Source of the DNA: Ruminococcus sp.
Lineage (GTDB): Bacteria; Bacillota; Clostridia; Oscillospirales; Acutalibacteraceae
DNA length: 60,998 nucleotides
Direction of reading: 5' to 3'
NCBI GenBank assembly: GCA_024403825.1
Contig: JAKSRB010000004.1
Span: 1-60,998, forward strand
In this document: one piece after another, positions 17,992 through 28,311 of the stretch
Position numbering within the stretch: the stretch's first letter is position 1
How the letters are laid out: each line of letters opens with the position of its first letter
Position numbers and translations under genes: made by a program
The notes under the pieces: generated by a model
Seen by the model: the letters and a program-made list of their open reading frames with translations, nothing else
Told to the model about the DNA's origin: nothing
Database searches by the model: none

Positions 17992-18546
17992 ATGCAGACA
18001 CAATTAAAAAAAGCTGATGAAACTATGTCAAGAAGACTTGACCATTTGCGTACTGAATTTTCTGAAATCAGAGCAGGCAGGGCAAATCCTGCTGTACTTG
18101 ATAAAGTTAAGGTTGATTATTATGGAGCTCCTACTCCTGTTAATCAGCTTGCGGCTGTTTCTGTAACAGAGGCAAGAACTCTTACAATTCAGCCTTGGGA
18201 TATGTCTGTTTTAAGACAGATTGAAAAGGCTATTCAGACCTCTGATATTGGCATTAATCCACAGAATGACGGCAAGGTTATCCGTCTTATCTTCCCACCG
18301 CTTACAGCTGACAGACGAAAAGATATTGTAAAGGATGTTCAGAGAATTGCTGAGGATACAAAGGTTCAGGTAAGAAATGTCCGCAGAGATGTAATTGATA
18401 AGCTCAAGGCTATGAAAAAGTCTGGCGAGCTTACAGAGGATGATTTAAAACAGGGCGAGAAAAAGGCTCAGGATCTGACAGATAAATATATCAAAGAGGT
18501 TGATAAGGTTTCAGCCGCTAAGCAGAAAGAAATTTTGGAGTTGTAA
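17992..18546 (+). CDS. frr: Ribosome recycling factor
   Basis: Splits post-termination ribosomes together with EF-G. The 184-residue product has the three-helix-bundle pattern (LRTEFSEIRAGRANPAVLD near the start and RRDVIDKLKAMKKSGELTED in the C-terminal half). AGGAGGCAATT precedes the ATG. The uppS start codon follows 1 bp after the stop. Confidence 0.97.
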   Translation: MQTQLKKADETMSRRLDHLRTEFSEIRAGRANPAVLDKVKVDYYGAPTPVNQLAAVSVTEARTLTIQPWDMSVLRQIEKAIQTSDIGINPQNDGKVIRLIFPPLTADRRKDIVKDVQRIAEDTKVQVRNVRRDVIDKLKAMKKSGELTEDDLKQGEKKAQDLTDKYIKEVDKVSAAKQKEILEL

Positions 18547-18547
18547 T

Positions 18548-19300
18548 ATGGCTCTTTTTGGAAAAAATAAAAAGGATACTGATAATAGTATTGATATAAG
18601 GGAAAATTTGCCTGCCCATGTAGGTATTATTATGGACGGCAACGGCAGATGGGCAAAAAAGCGTGGACTTCCAAGAAGTGCCGGACATTCCGCAGGTGCA
18701 AAAACCTTTAGAAAAATTACACGATATTGCTCCGATATTGGTATAAAGTATCTTACTGTCTATGCCTTTTCAACAGAGAACTGGAGAAGACCTGATGAAG
18801 AAGTTAATGCACTTATGACTCTTTTTAAGTCGTATCTTGAAGAGGCTCTTGAAGATTTTAAGGATGACAGTATTGTAGTAAGATTTATTGGTGATAAAAG
18901 TCAGTTTAACCCTGCATTGCAGAAGCTTATGATTGAAAATGAGGAAAGCTCTAAGGATCGTGATGGTATGGTTCTTAACATTGCAATGAATTACGGTAGT
19001 CGTGATGAAATTGTAAGGGCTGTTAAAAACATATGTAATGATGTTCAGAATGGTAAAATTTCTGAAGCATCCATTGATGAAAAGCTTGTTTCTGACTATT
19101 TATATACAAGTGGTCAGCCTGACCCAGACCTTATTATTCGTCCAAGTGGTGAATATAGAATTTCTAACTTTATGTTATGGCAATCTGCCTATACTGAATT
19201 TGTAATTATGAATAAGCTTTGGCCTGATTTTGATAAGGCTGATCTTGATGAAGCATTAAATATTTTCGCCAGCCGAAACAGGCGTTATGGTGGCGTATAA
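18548..19300 (+). CDS. uppS: Undecaprenyl diphosphate synthase (cis-prenyltransferase)
   Basis: Adds isopentenyl units to farnesyl diphosphate to make the C55 carrier lipid of peptidoglycan synthesis. The 250 residues carry the catalytic Asp D30 in IMDGNGRWAKKRG and the substrate-binding RPSGEYRISNFMLWQSAYTEF motif. The longer frame from 18500 overlaps frr; the ATG at 18548 is preceded by GGAG within the frr end. The N-terminal FGKNKKDTD stretch is a slightly long hydrophilic lead. Confidence 0.95.
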   Translation: MALFGKNKKDTDNSIDIRENLPAHVGIIMDGNGRWAKKRGLPRSAGHSAGAKTFRKITRYCSDIGIKYLTVYAFSTENWRRPDEEVNALMTLFKSYLEEALEDFKDDSIVVRFIGDKSQFNPALQKLMIENEESSKDRDGMVLNIAMNYGSRDEIVRAVKNICNDVQNGKISEASIDEKLVSDYLYTSGQPDPDLIIRPSGEYRISNFMLWQSAYTEFVIMNKLWPDFDKADLDEALNIFASRNRRYGGV

Positions 19301-19318
19301 TAGTGAGTTGATTATAGT

Positions 19319-20140
19319 ATGAAATCATTAAAACCCCGTTTGCTGACGGCTTTTATCGGCATTCCTGCGTTAATTTTATTTTTGTTTGTGGCTAACCTTT
19401 GGAATCCGATTATGGGTATTACAGTAGCCTTGGCAACTGCATTTATGGTTGGTGAATATCTTAACGCAAATAAATTGTTAAAAAACTACCCTGTAGCTTT
19501 TCCTTGTATTGCTGTTTCTTGTCTTATTCCTTTGTTGATAAACACCTCAGCAGTATATGCTATTGTTTTCCTGTTTATGGTGGCTGTTGCTGTTGTAATG
19601 ATGGCAAAGCATGAAAGTATTAATTTTATGCAGATAGCTTATGCGGTTACAGGTACTTTATTAATAACCTTTGGGATGAGTGCAATTTCAAAAATAAGTA
19701 TCGGTACTGGTCTGATATTTTACTTTTCTACGATATTTTCTTTACCATGGATGGCTGATGCAGGTGCTTTCTTTGTTGGTGCTACTGTTGGCAAGCATAA
19801 ATTATGCCCTAAAATCAGCCCTAAAAAAACTGTTGAAGGTGCAGTTGGTGGTGTGATTTTCTGCTTAATCTCTGCTGTTCTGGTTGGATTGATTTTTCAG
19901 TTTATAATAATGAAAGAGTTCAGCTTTAATTTTGTTGCATTGATTATACTCAGTATTATTGTTGCACCCTTGTCTATTGTTGGTGATTTGACATTTTCTT
20001 TAATTAAGAGAAGTCTTGATATAAAGGATTATGGTTCAATTTTTCCAGGTCATGGCGGTATGCTTGACAGATTTGACAGTATAATTTTTACAGCACCTGT
20101 TATGGTAATACTTAATCAGTTTATGCCCTTTTTTCAGTGA
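19319..20140 (+). CDS. cdsA: Phosphatidate cytidylyltransferase
   Basis: A membrane enzyme making CDP-diacylglycerol from phosphatidate and CTP for phospholipid synthesis. The 273 residues form about seven or eight hydrophobic helices. The family signature lies at the C-terminus (SLDIKDYGSIFPGHGGMLDRFDS). It sits between uppS and dxr, the usual order in Firmicutes, with gaps of 18 and 11 bp. Confidence 0.95.
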   Translation: MKSLKPRLLTAFIGIPALILFLFVANLWNPIMGITVALATAFMVGEYLNANKLLKNYPVAFPCIAVSCLIPLLINTSAVYAIVFLFMVAVAVVMMAKHESINFMQIAYAVTGTLLITFGMSAISKISIGTGLIFYFSTIFSLPWMADAGAFFVGATVGKHKLCPKISPKKTVEGAVGGVIFCLISAVLVGLIFQFIIMKEFSFNFVALIILSIIVAPLSIVGDLTFSLIKRSLDIKDYGSIFPGHGGMLDRFDSIIFTAPVMVILNQFMPFFQ

Positions 20141-20151
20141 GGTAAGAATTT

Positions 20152-21297
20152 ATGTTTAAAAATATTTCTATTTTAGGTTCAACCGGTTCTATTGGAACTC
20201 AGACTCTTGATGTTGCAGATAAGCTTAATCTGAATGTTTCAGCACTTACTGCATCAAGTAATATACAGTTGCTTGAAGAGCAGGTGCGTAAATATAAGCC
20301 TGAGCTTGCAGTTGTATATAATGAAGATAAAGCGAAGATTTTCAAAGAAAATATTAAGGATACAAATACTAAAGTACTTGCAGGAATGGACGGTCTTATT
20401 GAGGCTGCTACAGTTGCTTCTGCTGATTTGGTATTAAATTCTGTAGTTGGAATGGTTGGTTTAAAGCCTACTATTGCGGCAGCAAATGCAAAAAAGGATA
20501 TTGCTCTTGCAAATAAGGAAACCCTTGTTGCAGGCGGACAGCTTGTTACAGATGCAGTACAGAAAAACAAGGTACAGCTTTTACCTGTTGATAGTGAACA
20601 CTCAGCAATTTTCCAATGCTTACAGGGAATGCCTGATAAAAAAATGCTAAAAAAACTCATTTTAACCGCATCAGGTGGACCATTTTTCGGCAAGAAATAT
20701 GATGAATTAAAAAATGTCACAGTTGAGCAGGCACTCAATCATCCAAATTGGAGTATGGGTGCAAAAATTACTATTGATTCAGCGTCAATGATGAATAAAG
20801 GACTTGAAATTATTGAAGCAAGATGGCTTTTTGATATGCCAGCTGAAAAAATAGATGTTGTAGTTCATAGGGAGAGCATAATTCATTCCCTGATAGAATA
20901 TAACGATAACTCAGTAATTGCCCAGCTTGGTTTGCCTGATATGAGAATACCTATCCAGTATGCTATTACATACCCTGAAAGATATGAATCTCCGGTAGGT
21001 GAGCTTAGTTTGGCACAAATTGGAAAAATGACATTTTTTGAGCCTGATTATGAAACCTTCAAATGTCTGAGAGCCTGCAAAAAGGCACTTGATATGGGTG
21101 GAATTGCAACAGCAGTTGCAAACGGAGCGAACGAAGAAGCTAATCGACTTTTCAGAGAAGGCAAGATTTCATTCCTTGAAATTGGTGAGCTTGTTATGGG
21201 AGCGATTGAAAATATAAATAATTTTGAGCCAAAAACAGTAGATGATGTATTAAAAGCTGATAATATGGCGAGAAATTATGTTATTGAAAAAGTATGA
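20152..21297 (+). CDS. dxr: 1-deoxy-D-xylulose 5-phosphate reductoisomerase
   Basis: Second enzyme of the MEP isoprenoid pathway; converts DXP to MEP using NADPH and a divalent metal. The 381 residues start with the nucleotide-binding ILGSTGSIGTQTLDV and contain the metal-binding DSEHSAIFQCL and the LTASGGPF, HPNWSMGAKITIDSA motifs. Another MEP-pathway gene, ispG, lies two genes downstream, so this is a partial isoprenoid cluster. Confidence 0.97.
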   Translation: MFKNISILGSTGSIGTQTLDVADKLNLNVSALTASSNIQLLEEQVRKYKPELAVVYNEDKAKIFKENIKDTNTKVLAGMDGLIEAATVASADLVLNSVVGMVGLKPTIAAANAKKDIALANKETLVAGGQLVTDAVQKNKVQLLPVDSEHSAIFQCLQGMPDKKMLKKLILTASGGPFFGKKYDELKNVTVEQALNHPNWSMGAKITIDSASMMNKGLEIIEARWLFDMPAEKIDVVVHRESIIHSLIEYNDNSVIAQLGLPDMRIPIQYAITYPERYESPVGELSLAQIGKMTFFEPDYETFKCLRACKKALDMGGIATAVANGANEEANRLFREGKISFLEIGELVMGAIENINNFEPKTVDDVLKADNMARNYVIEKV

Positions 21298-21408
21298 TAA
21301 ATGATTACAAATTCAGTTGAGGTAATTAACAACTGATTGTAAATCATATAATAAAATAAATTAATTTTTACTGTTATGGTAATTTGATTTGGAGTTGAGA
21401 TTCTTAAT

Positions 21409-22788
21409 ATGCAGATTCTTATTGGCATTGTGCTTGCTGTCATAGCGGTTTTAATGTTTGAGCTTATTATTTTTTCACACGAATTTGGTCATTTTATTAC
21501 TGCCAAAAAATCTGGTGTAAAGGTGAATGAATTTGCCCTTGGTATGGGTCCGAAGATTTTTGGATTTACCAAAGGTGAAACAGCTTATACCCTCAGATTG
21601 TTTCCGATTGGCGGATTTTGTGCAATGGAGGGCGAGGACGAGGACAGTGCAGAGCCTCGTGCCTTTAATAATGCTAAGATATGGAAAAGAATGATAATCA
21701 TAGTCGCTGGTGCGGTAATGAATATTATTCTTGGATTTATCCTGATGTTTATATTTGTAGTTCAGGCTAATGGCTATGTATCAACAACCGTAAGCGGATT
21801 TTATCCCAATTCCGTAACAGCTAATTGCGGACTTATGGAGGGAGATGAGATAACCGAAATTAATGGTTATTCAATTATAAATTCCAGAGATTTGCAGTTT
21901 GCTATGGCAACACTAAATTGCACAGAGGTTGACGGTACAACACTTGAAATTTACAAGCAGGATTGTGCCTCTGAGGCAACCTCGTACTATTCTGATATTA
22001 TCCGTTCAGATGAAAATATAACAGAAGATAAAGCCGAGGAGTTATATAAAATACTTGTGGACGGATGTAAAAAAATAAATGCGACAACTGACAAAGAATC
22101 TGCTTATGGGATTTTAACTGATATTTGCACCTCTATCCGCAAGGAATATGACGGTGGCAAGGCAGAAATACCGACTATTAATGAGAGAGAAGCCCGCAAA
22201 AGATATACGGCTGATGTCAAGGTTTTGCGTGATGGACAGAGCTTGGAATTGACTAATGTTCAGTTTTATACCTTCTATGCAAGCAAAGAGGACCAAGAGG
22301 CTGAAAAAACGAGTGTAGCATTTGATTTTTCAGTTGAGCCTATTGAAAAAAATGTCGGTACAGTTATTTCTCAGACAGTATCAGGTGCTTGGTCAATGGC
22401 AAAAATGGTATGGACTTCGCTTGTATGGCTTGTACAGGGCAGATTTTCATTTAGTGAGCTTTCAGGACCTGTCGGAATTGCAACAGCAGTAAAATACACA
22501 GCATCTCAGGGCTTGCAGACGAGCTTTACAGATGCAGTAAACAATATATTATATCTGATGATTTTAATTACAGTAAATCTCGGCATTGTAAATATGTTGC
22601 CATTTCCTGCACTTGACGGCGGAAGATTTGTATTTTTGATAATTGAAGGAATATTCAGAAAGCCAATCCCACGCAAGGTTGAGCAATATGTCAATGCAGC
22701 AGGACTTGCACTTCTTATGATGTTTATGTTTATCATTTCTGTAAAAGATGTGTGGCAGCTTGCAACAGGAACAATGCCTGGTATGTAG
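21409..22788 (+). CDS. rseP: Site-2-type intramembrane metalloprotease (RseP/RasP family)
   Basis: An intramembrane zinc protease that cleaves membrane anti-sigma factors, signal-peptide remnants and other single-pass proteins. The zinc motif HEFGH gives H24, E25 and H28; the third ligand motif NMLPFPALDGGR is near the C-terminus. A PDZ domain (about 120-300) carries an unusually long charged insertion around residues 190-270, making the 459-residue protein longer than the usual 340-430. It is in the standard place between dxr and ispG. Confidence 0.93.
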   Translation: MQILIGIVLAVIAVLMFELIIFSHEFGHFITAKKSGVKVNEFALGMGPKIFGFTKGETAYTLRLFPIGGFCAMEGEDEDSAEPRAFNNAKIWKRMIIIVAGAVMNIILGFILMFIFVVQANGYVSTTVSGFYPNSVTANCGLMEGDEITEINGYSIINSRDLQFAMATLNCTEVDGTTLEIYKQDCASEATSYYSDIIRSDENITEDKAEELYKILVDGCKKINATTDKESAYGILTDICTSIRKEYDGGKAEIPTINEREARKRYTADVKVLRDGQSLELTNVQFYTFYASKEDQEAEKTSVAFDFSVEPIEKNVGTVISQTVSGAWSMAKMVWTSLVWLVQGRFSFSELSGPVGIATAVKYTASQGLQTSFTDAVNNILYLMILITVNLGIVNMLPFPALDGGRFVFLIIEGIFRKPIPRKVEQYVNAAGLALLMMFMFIISVKDVWQLATGTMPGM

Positions 22789-22800
22789 TTGGAGGAAATT

Positions 22801-23844
22801 ATGGGTAGTAAAATTCAGGTGACAGCAAAAAATGTAAAAATCGGCGGTGGAGCTGATATTGCTGTTCAGTCAATGTTAAATATTCCCTCTACTGATATAG
22901 AGGGTTCTGTAAAACAGGCTAAGGAGCTTGAGGCGGCAGGCTGTAAAATTATCAGAGCCGCAATTCCTGATATGGATGCTGTAAAGCTTATCCCTGCATT
23001 AAAAGAGGCTGTTGATGTTCCAATAGTTGCAGATATTCATTTTGATTATAAGCTTGCTTTGGAGGCTTGTGCGGCAGGTATTGATAAAATCAGAATAAAT
23101 CCTGGAAATATTGGTTCAGATGATAGGGTACAGGCAGTTGCTGATGCTTGCAGGTCAAGAAATATTCCAATAAGAATTGGTGTAAACTCTGGTTCTCTTG
23201 AAAAGGAGATACTTGCAAAATATGGTCATCCAACTCCTCAGGCATTGTGTGATAGTGCTTTGTATCACGCATCCTTGCTTGAAAAATTTGATTTTAATGA
23301 TATAGTTTTATCAATGAAAAGCTCAACTGTATCTACTATGATTCAGGCTTATGAGTTGGCTTCACAGCAATGTGATTATCCATTACATCTTGGCGTTACT
23401 GAGGCTGGCACAGAGAGAATGGGTATTATTAAATCTGCGGCAGGAATTGGTTCTTTATTGCTGCATGGAATTGGTGATACTATCAGAGTTTCACTTACTG
23501 CTGACCCGGTTAAGGAAGTTTATGCTGCTTATGATATTTTAAAGGCTTTGGATATTAATAAAAGCGGTGTGCAGTTTGTATCCTGCCCAACCTGCGGAAG
23601 AACAAGAATAAATCTTGTAAAAATCGCAAATGAGGTTGAGGAAAGGCTTGGTGGCTGTAATAAAAATATAAAGGTTGCAGTTATGGGCTGTATAGTAAAC
23701 GGTCCTGGAGAGGCAAGGGAAGCAGATATTGGTATTGCAGGCGGAGTAGGAAGCGGACTTGTATTTAAAAAGGGAGAAATTCTCTATAAAGTTCCAGAGG
23801 ACAAGCTTGTTGATGCACTTATGGAAGAAATTGAAAAGCTGTAA
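22801..23844 (+). CDS. ispG: 4-hydroxy-3-methylbut-2-enyl diphosphate synthase (flavodoxin/ferredoxin)
   Basis: A [4Fe-4S] enzyme of the MEP pathway converting MEcPP to HMBPP. The 347 residues contain the TIM barrel and the cluster-binding cysteines (VSCPTCGRT and MGCIVNGPGEA). An upstream in-frame TTG at 22789 exists, but GGAGGA lies just before the ATG at 22801, which fits the normal IQVTAKNVKIGGGADIAVQS start. It follows rseP after 12 bp. Confidence 0.96.
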   Translation: MGSKIQVTAKNVKIGGGADIAVQSMLNIPSTDIEGSVKQAKELEAAGCKIIRAAIPDMDAVKLIPALKEAVDVPIVADIHFDYKLALEACAAGIDKIRINPGNIGSDDRVQAVADACRSRNIPIRIGVNSGSLEKEILAKYGHPTPQALCDSALYHASLLEKFDFNDIVLSMKSSTVSTMIQAYELASQQCDYPLHLGVTEAGTERMGIIKSAAGIGSLLLHGIGDTIRVSLTADPVKEVYAAYDILKALDINKSGVQFVSCPTCGRTRINLVKIANEVEERLGGCNKNIKVAVMGCIVNGPGEAREADIGIAGGVGSGLVFKKGEILYKVPEDKLVDALMEEIEKL

Positions 23845-23875
23845 GGCTAAATATTATAAAAATAGATTACTTATA

Positions 23876-23912
23876 AATACTGCAAGGTGGAAAAATTCTG
23901 CCTTGCAGTATT
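23876..23912 (+). other. Perfect hairpin upstream of polC without T-tract
   Basis: A 12-bp perfect inverted repeat (23876-23887 with 23901-23912, 13-base loop) lies between ispG and polC, 17 bp before the polC start. No T-run follows, so it is not a normal intrinsic terminator; it could be an RNA-processing, translational or protein-binding element. Confidence 0.6.
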
Positions 23913-23929
23913 GACAGCGTGGGGAAAAT

Positions 23930-26900
23930 ATGGGTAAAAAATTAGGCGATGTTTTAAATTCTGTTTTTGGCGATATTGGTTTAAATCCGATAATTGCTGA
24001 TGGAGTTATATCAAAACTTAATATAAATACCTCGGCTCGTTCAGTTACCTTTTGGATAAACTATAGCGGGCTTATTGAGCGTAATTTGCTTTTTGATACT
24101 GAGCGTAAAATCAGCAAGGTGCTTAATTCAGCTACAGAAATAAAGCCGAGATTTCCTGAAAATACTTTTTCAGCAGAATATTTTCCTCAGCTATATCTTG
24201 CTGTTAAGCGAGAAATACCAAGTATTAACGGTACATTAAATAACGCAGAAGTACGATTTGAAAATAATACACTTGTTATTAATCTGCTTAATGGTGGAAA
24301 ATCCCTGCTTGATGCAAAGGGGTTTGACAAAGCACTTATAAAGCGAGTTGCTGAAGAATTTGGCTTGCATATTAATGTTCAGTATTCAGGTACATTTGAG
24401 ATTGAGGCTGATAGTGATGAATACAGGGCAAGTATAAAAAATGCCGAGGAGCATATGCAGAGAGAGCAAATGCAGAAAGCAGCAGAGTTTTATAAGGAAG
24501 AAGAGGACAATGCAAAACAGGCACAGCAGGCATCTGCTGAAAATGTGCTTACTGAGGTCGAGATAAGAGAGGGCAAGTACCTTACACCACAGATTATACA
24601 ATCATCAATCCGTCCGTTGTACGGACGCACGATTAGAGGAAAAATGATTCCGATTAGCTCCATAGCAGTAGATTCCGGCAAGGTTGTTGTATGGGGCGAT
24701 GTTTTTGATATTGAGAAAAAAGTCACCAAATCAGGTGATAAAAATATATTTACAATAGATATTACTGACTACACAGGTTCTACAACTGTAAAGGTTTTTA
24801 ATTCTGTAAAAGAAACAGAAATAATTGACAGCATTAAAAAGGGCAGTACCATAGTTGCAATGGGTGATGTTGAATATGATAAATATGCAGGCGAGCTTGT
24901 GCTGAATGCACGCTCCATTGGTACGGCAGAAAAGGTTAAAATTGTAGATAAGGCAGAAAAAAAGCGTGTTGAGCTTCATTTGCATACAAATATGTCAATG
25001 ATGGATGCATTGACCTCAGCAGGTGATTTGGTTAATCGTGCCTATAAGTGGGGACACAAGGCTATTGCTATAACTGACCATGGTGTTGCACAGGCATTTC
25101 CTGATGCAATGAAGGCAGCAGACAAAATCAATAAGGATGAAGAAAAAATCAAGGTTATCTATGGTGTAGAGGCTTATTTTATGGATGACCTTGTTGAATC
25201 AGTTGTTGGTGAAGGCGATACTCCGTTTGACGGAACATTCATTTGCTTTGACCTTGAAACAACAGGCTTATCTGCCAAAAGAGATAAAATTACAGAGATA
25301 GGAGCTGTAAAGGTTGTTAATGGTGAGATTACAGAAACATTTTCAACCTTTGTAAATCCGCAAATTCCAATTCCTAAGAAAATAACTCAGCTTACAGGTA
25401 TAACAGATGATATGGTAAAGGATGCACCGTCACAATCAGAGGCGGTTAGTGCATTTCTTGAGTTTGCAGGTAATAATGTATTGGTTGCACACAACGCACC
25501 GTTTGATACTTCATTTATCCGTCAGGCGTGCGAAAATATGGGTGTGGAATATAATTATACTTCAATAGATACGGTTGCTATTGCAAGAGCCATACTTACT
25601 GATATAAAAAATGTCAAGCTTGATACAGTTGCAAAGTATCTCAGACTTGGAGAGTTTAATCATCATCGAGCAACTGATGATGCTGAAATGCTTGCAAATA
25701 TATTTATAAATTTCTGTAATCGTCTGCGTGATGACTACGGAATTACAAAAACTAATGAAATCAACACAAAAATTGCTGGTGGTGATTTCAAAAAGCTGCC
25801 GACCTATCATCAGATTATTCTTGTAAAAAATCTTGCAGGACTTAAAAATCTGTACAGGTTGATTTCATATAGTCATCTGAATTATTTTTATAAAAAACCG
25901 AGAATACCTAAGAGCGAGCTTGTAAAGTACAGAGAAGGACTGATAATTGGTTCTGCTTGCTGTGCAGGACAGCTTTATGATGCAATTCTTAAGGGAAAGC
26001 CTTGGGGTGAATTGAAGCAGATAGCATCTTTTTATGATTATCTGGAAATTCAGCCTACAGGTAATAACTCATTTATGTTGAGAAATGGTCAATTTGAGAG
26101 CGAAGAGGAGCTTCATGAAATTGACAGAACTATTATAAAGCTTGCCAATGAGCTTGGTAAGCCTGTTTGTGCAACCTGTGATGTACATTTTATGGACCCA
26201 CACGATGCAGAATACAGGAAGGTGCTTATGGGCGGTGGAATGGGCTTCAAGGATGCAGAGGATCAGGCTCCGCTTTATTATAGAACAACAGCCGAAATGC
26301 TAAAGGAATTTGAATGGCTTGGCAAGGATAAGGCGTATGAATATGTAGTGGAAAATCCAAATAAAATTGCTGATATGTGTGAAAGCATAAGACCTATTCC
26401 AAAAGGAACATTCCCTCCTAATATTGAGGGTGCTCAGGAACAGCTGATTGATATTACATGGAAAAGAGCTAAGGCAAAATATGGTGACCCTCTTCCTGAT
26501 GTTGTTAAGGCAAGGCTTGACAAAGAGCTTAATTCTATCACAACATACGGTTTCTCTGTGCTTTATATGACCGCTCAGAAGCTTGTTGCTGACAGCGAGG
26601 CTCATGGTTATCTGGTAGGTTCAAGAGGTTCAGTTGGTTCTTCATTTGTCGCTACAATGTCAGGTATTTCTGAGGTTAATCCGCTTTGTCCGCATTATGT
26701 TTGCCCAAAATGTAAGCATTGCGAATTTATCGAGGACGGCAGTTATGGTTCAGGCTTTGATATGCCTCCAAAGGATTGCCCTGAATGTGGAACACGAATG
26801 GATCAGGACGGTCACGAAATACCGTTTGAAACCTTTCTTGGCTTCAAGGGCGACAAGGTTCCTGATATAGATTTGAATATCAGCGGTGAATATCAGTCAA

Positions 26901-28297
26901 AGTCACACCGCTATACAGAAGAGCTATTCGGAAAGGATAATGTATTTAAGGCGGGTACAATTTCTACTGTTGCAGAAAAGACTGCATTCGGATATGTAAA
27001 AAAATATGCGTCAGAGCGTGGAATACCTTTGCATAAGGCTGAGGAAAAGAGGCTTGCAATGGGTTGTACAGGTGTTAAAAGGACTACAGGTCAGCACCCT
27101 GGCGGAATGGTAGTTGTGCCGAGAACTAATGTTGTATATGATTTCTGTCCGGTGCAGCATCCTGCAAATGATGTAAATTCTGATAATATTACAACGCATT
27201 TTGATTTCCATTCTATCCACGATACTATTACAAAGCTTGATGAGCTTGGACACGATGTGCCGACTATTTATCATTATCTTGAAGAATATACAGGTATCCC
27301 TGTTATGGATGTTTCAATGAGTGACCCAGATGTAATTTCTCTTTTTACATCTCCAAAGGCTTTGGGTGTTACTGCGGAGGATATAGATTGTCAGACAGGA
27401 ACACTCAGTATCCCTGAATGCGGAACAAGCTTTGTAAGAGGAATGTTGACGGAAGCTAAGCCGAAAACCTTTTCAGACCTTTTACAGATTTCAGGGCTTT
27501 CTCATGGTACGGATGTTTGGCTTGGAAATGCTCAGGAGCTTATCCACAATGGAACCTGCACAATTTCAGAGGTTATTGGTACTCGAGATTCAATAATGAC
27601 CTATCTTATGCACAAAGGTCTTGACCCAAGTATGTCATTTAAAATTATGGAAATTGTACGAAAGGGAAACGCCACTAAATTGTTGACAGAGGAGCATTTT
27701 AAGGCTATGAAAGAGCATAATGTGCCACAGTGGTATATAGATTCCTGTATGAAAATTAAGTATATGTTCCCTAAGGCTCACGCAGCCGCCTATATGATAG
27801 CGGCATTGCGACTGGGCTGGTACAAGGTTCACAGACCACTTGAATATTATGCGGCATATTTTACTGTAAGAAGTGATAACCTTGACGGTGGTATAATAAT
27901 GAAAGGTCAGAAGGCGGTTCGTGATAGAATGAATAATATCAAACAAAAGCAGGCGGCACACGAAGCATCTGCAAAGGATGATGCTGAGTTTGGTATTTTA
28001 CAAATTGTAAACGAAATGCTTGCAAGAGGCATTGAAACACTGCCTATTGATGTATATAAATCAAGAGCGACACAGTTTGTTGTTGAGGATGGTAAAATCA
28101 GATTGCCATTTTCAACTATTCCGGGACTTGGTGGAGCGGCTGCTGTTTCTCTTGAAGAAGCAGGCAAAAATAATACATATCTGTCTATTGAGGATATGCA
28201 GATAAAAACAAAGGTTTCAAAGGCTATTATTGAAAGCCTGAGAGAGCTTGGGGTGCTTAACGGTATGCCTGAAAGCTCTCAGATGTCATTATTTTAA
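23930..28297 (+). CDS. polC: DNA polymerase III alpha subunit, PolC type
   Basis: The Gram-positive replicative polymerase. The 1455 residues include an N-terminal OB region (about 230-340), a PHP domain split by the exonuclease (HLHTNMSMMDALTSAGD at about 347), a DEDD-type 3'-5' proofreading exonuclease (FDLETTG at about 440), a Cys4 zinc finger (CPKCKHC and CPECGT, about 925-960) and the catalytic palm with PDIDLNISGEYQ. Only low-GC Gram-positive and related lineages carry this form. Genes alr/polA and ssb are elsewhere in the window, not co-transcribed. Confidence 0.97.
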   Translation: MGKKLGDVLNSVFGDIGLNPIIADGVISKLNINTSARSVTFWINYSGLIERNLLFDTERKISKVLNSATEIKPRFPENTFSAEYFPQLYLAVKREIPSINGTLNNAEVRFENNTLVINLLNGGKSLLDAKGFDKALIKRVAEEFGLHINVQYSGTFEIEADSDEYRASIKNAEEHMQREQMQKAAEFYKEEEDNAKQAQQASAENVLTEVEIREGKYLTPQIIQSSIRPLYGRTIRGKMIPISSIAVDSGKVVVWGDVFDIEKKVTKSGDKNIFTIDITDYTGSTTVKVFNSVKETEIIDSIKKGSTIVAMGDVEYDKYAGELVLNARSIGTAEKVKIVDKAEKKRVELHLHTNMSMMDALTSAGDLVNRAYKWGHKAIAITDHGVAQAFPDAMKAADKINKDEEKIKVIYGVEAYFMDDLVESVVGEGDTPFDGTFICFDLETTGLSAKRDKITEIGAVKVVNGEITETFSTFVNPQIPIPKKITQLTGITDDMVKDAPSQSEAVSAFLEFAGNNVLVAHNAPFDTSFIRQACENMGVEYNYTSIDTVAIARAILTDIKNVKLDTVAKYLRLGEFNHHRATDDAEMLANIFINFCNRLRDDYGITKTNEINTKIAGGDFKKLPTYHQIILVKNLAGLKNLYRLISYSHLNYFYKKPRIPKSELVKYREGLIIGSACCAGQLYDAILKGKPWGELKQIASFYDYLEIQPTGNNSFMLRNGQFESEEELHEIDRTIIKLANELGKPVCATCDVHFMDPHDAEYRKVLMGGGMGFKDAEDQAPLYYRTTAEMLKEFEWLGKDKAYEYVVENPNKIADMCESIRPIPKGTFPPNIEGAQEQLIDITWKRAKAKYGDPLPDVVKARLDKELNSITTYGFSVLYMTAQKLVADSEAHGYLVGSRGSVGSSFVATMSGISEVNPLCPHYVCPKCKHCEFIEDGSYGSGFDMPPKDCPECGTRMDQDGHEIPFETFLGFKGDKVPDIDLNISGEYQSKSHRYTEELFGKDNVFKAGTISTVAEKTAFGYVKKYASERGIPLHKAEEKRLAMGCTGVKRTTGQHPGGMVVVPRTNVVYDFCPVQHPANDVNSDNITTHFDFHSIHDTITKLDELGHDVPTIYHYLEEYTGIPVMDVSMSDPDVISLFTSPKALGVTAEDIDCQTGTLSIPECGTSFVRGMLTEAKPKTFSDLLQISGLSHGTDVWLGNAQELIHNGTCTISEVIGTRDSIMTYLMHKGLDPSMSFKIMEIVRKGNATKLLTEEHFKAMKEHNVPQWYIDSCMKIKYMFPKAHAAAYMIAALRLGWYKVHRPLEYYAAYFTVRSDNLDGGIIMKGQKAVRDRMNNIKQKQAAHEASAKDDAEFGILQIVNEMLARGIETLPIDVYKSRATQFVVEDGKIRLPFSTIPGLGGAAAVSLEEAGKNNTYLSIEDMQIKTKVSKAIIESLRELGVLNGMPESSQMSLF

Positions 28298-28311
28298 GAG
28301 GTGATAATTGA

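Noticed and set aside
21298..21408. Weak inverted repeat CAGTTG / CAACTG before rseP as an operator
   Set aside because: Only 6 bp, with no support from position or copies elsewhere.
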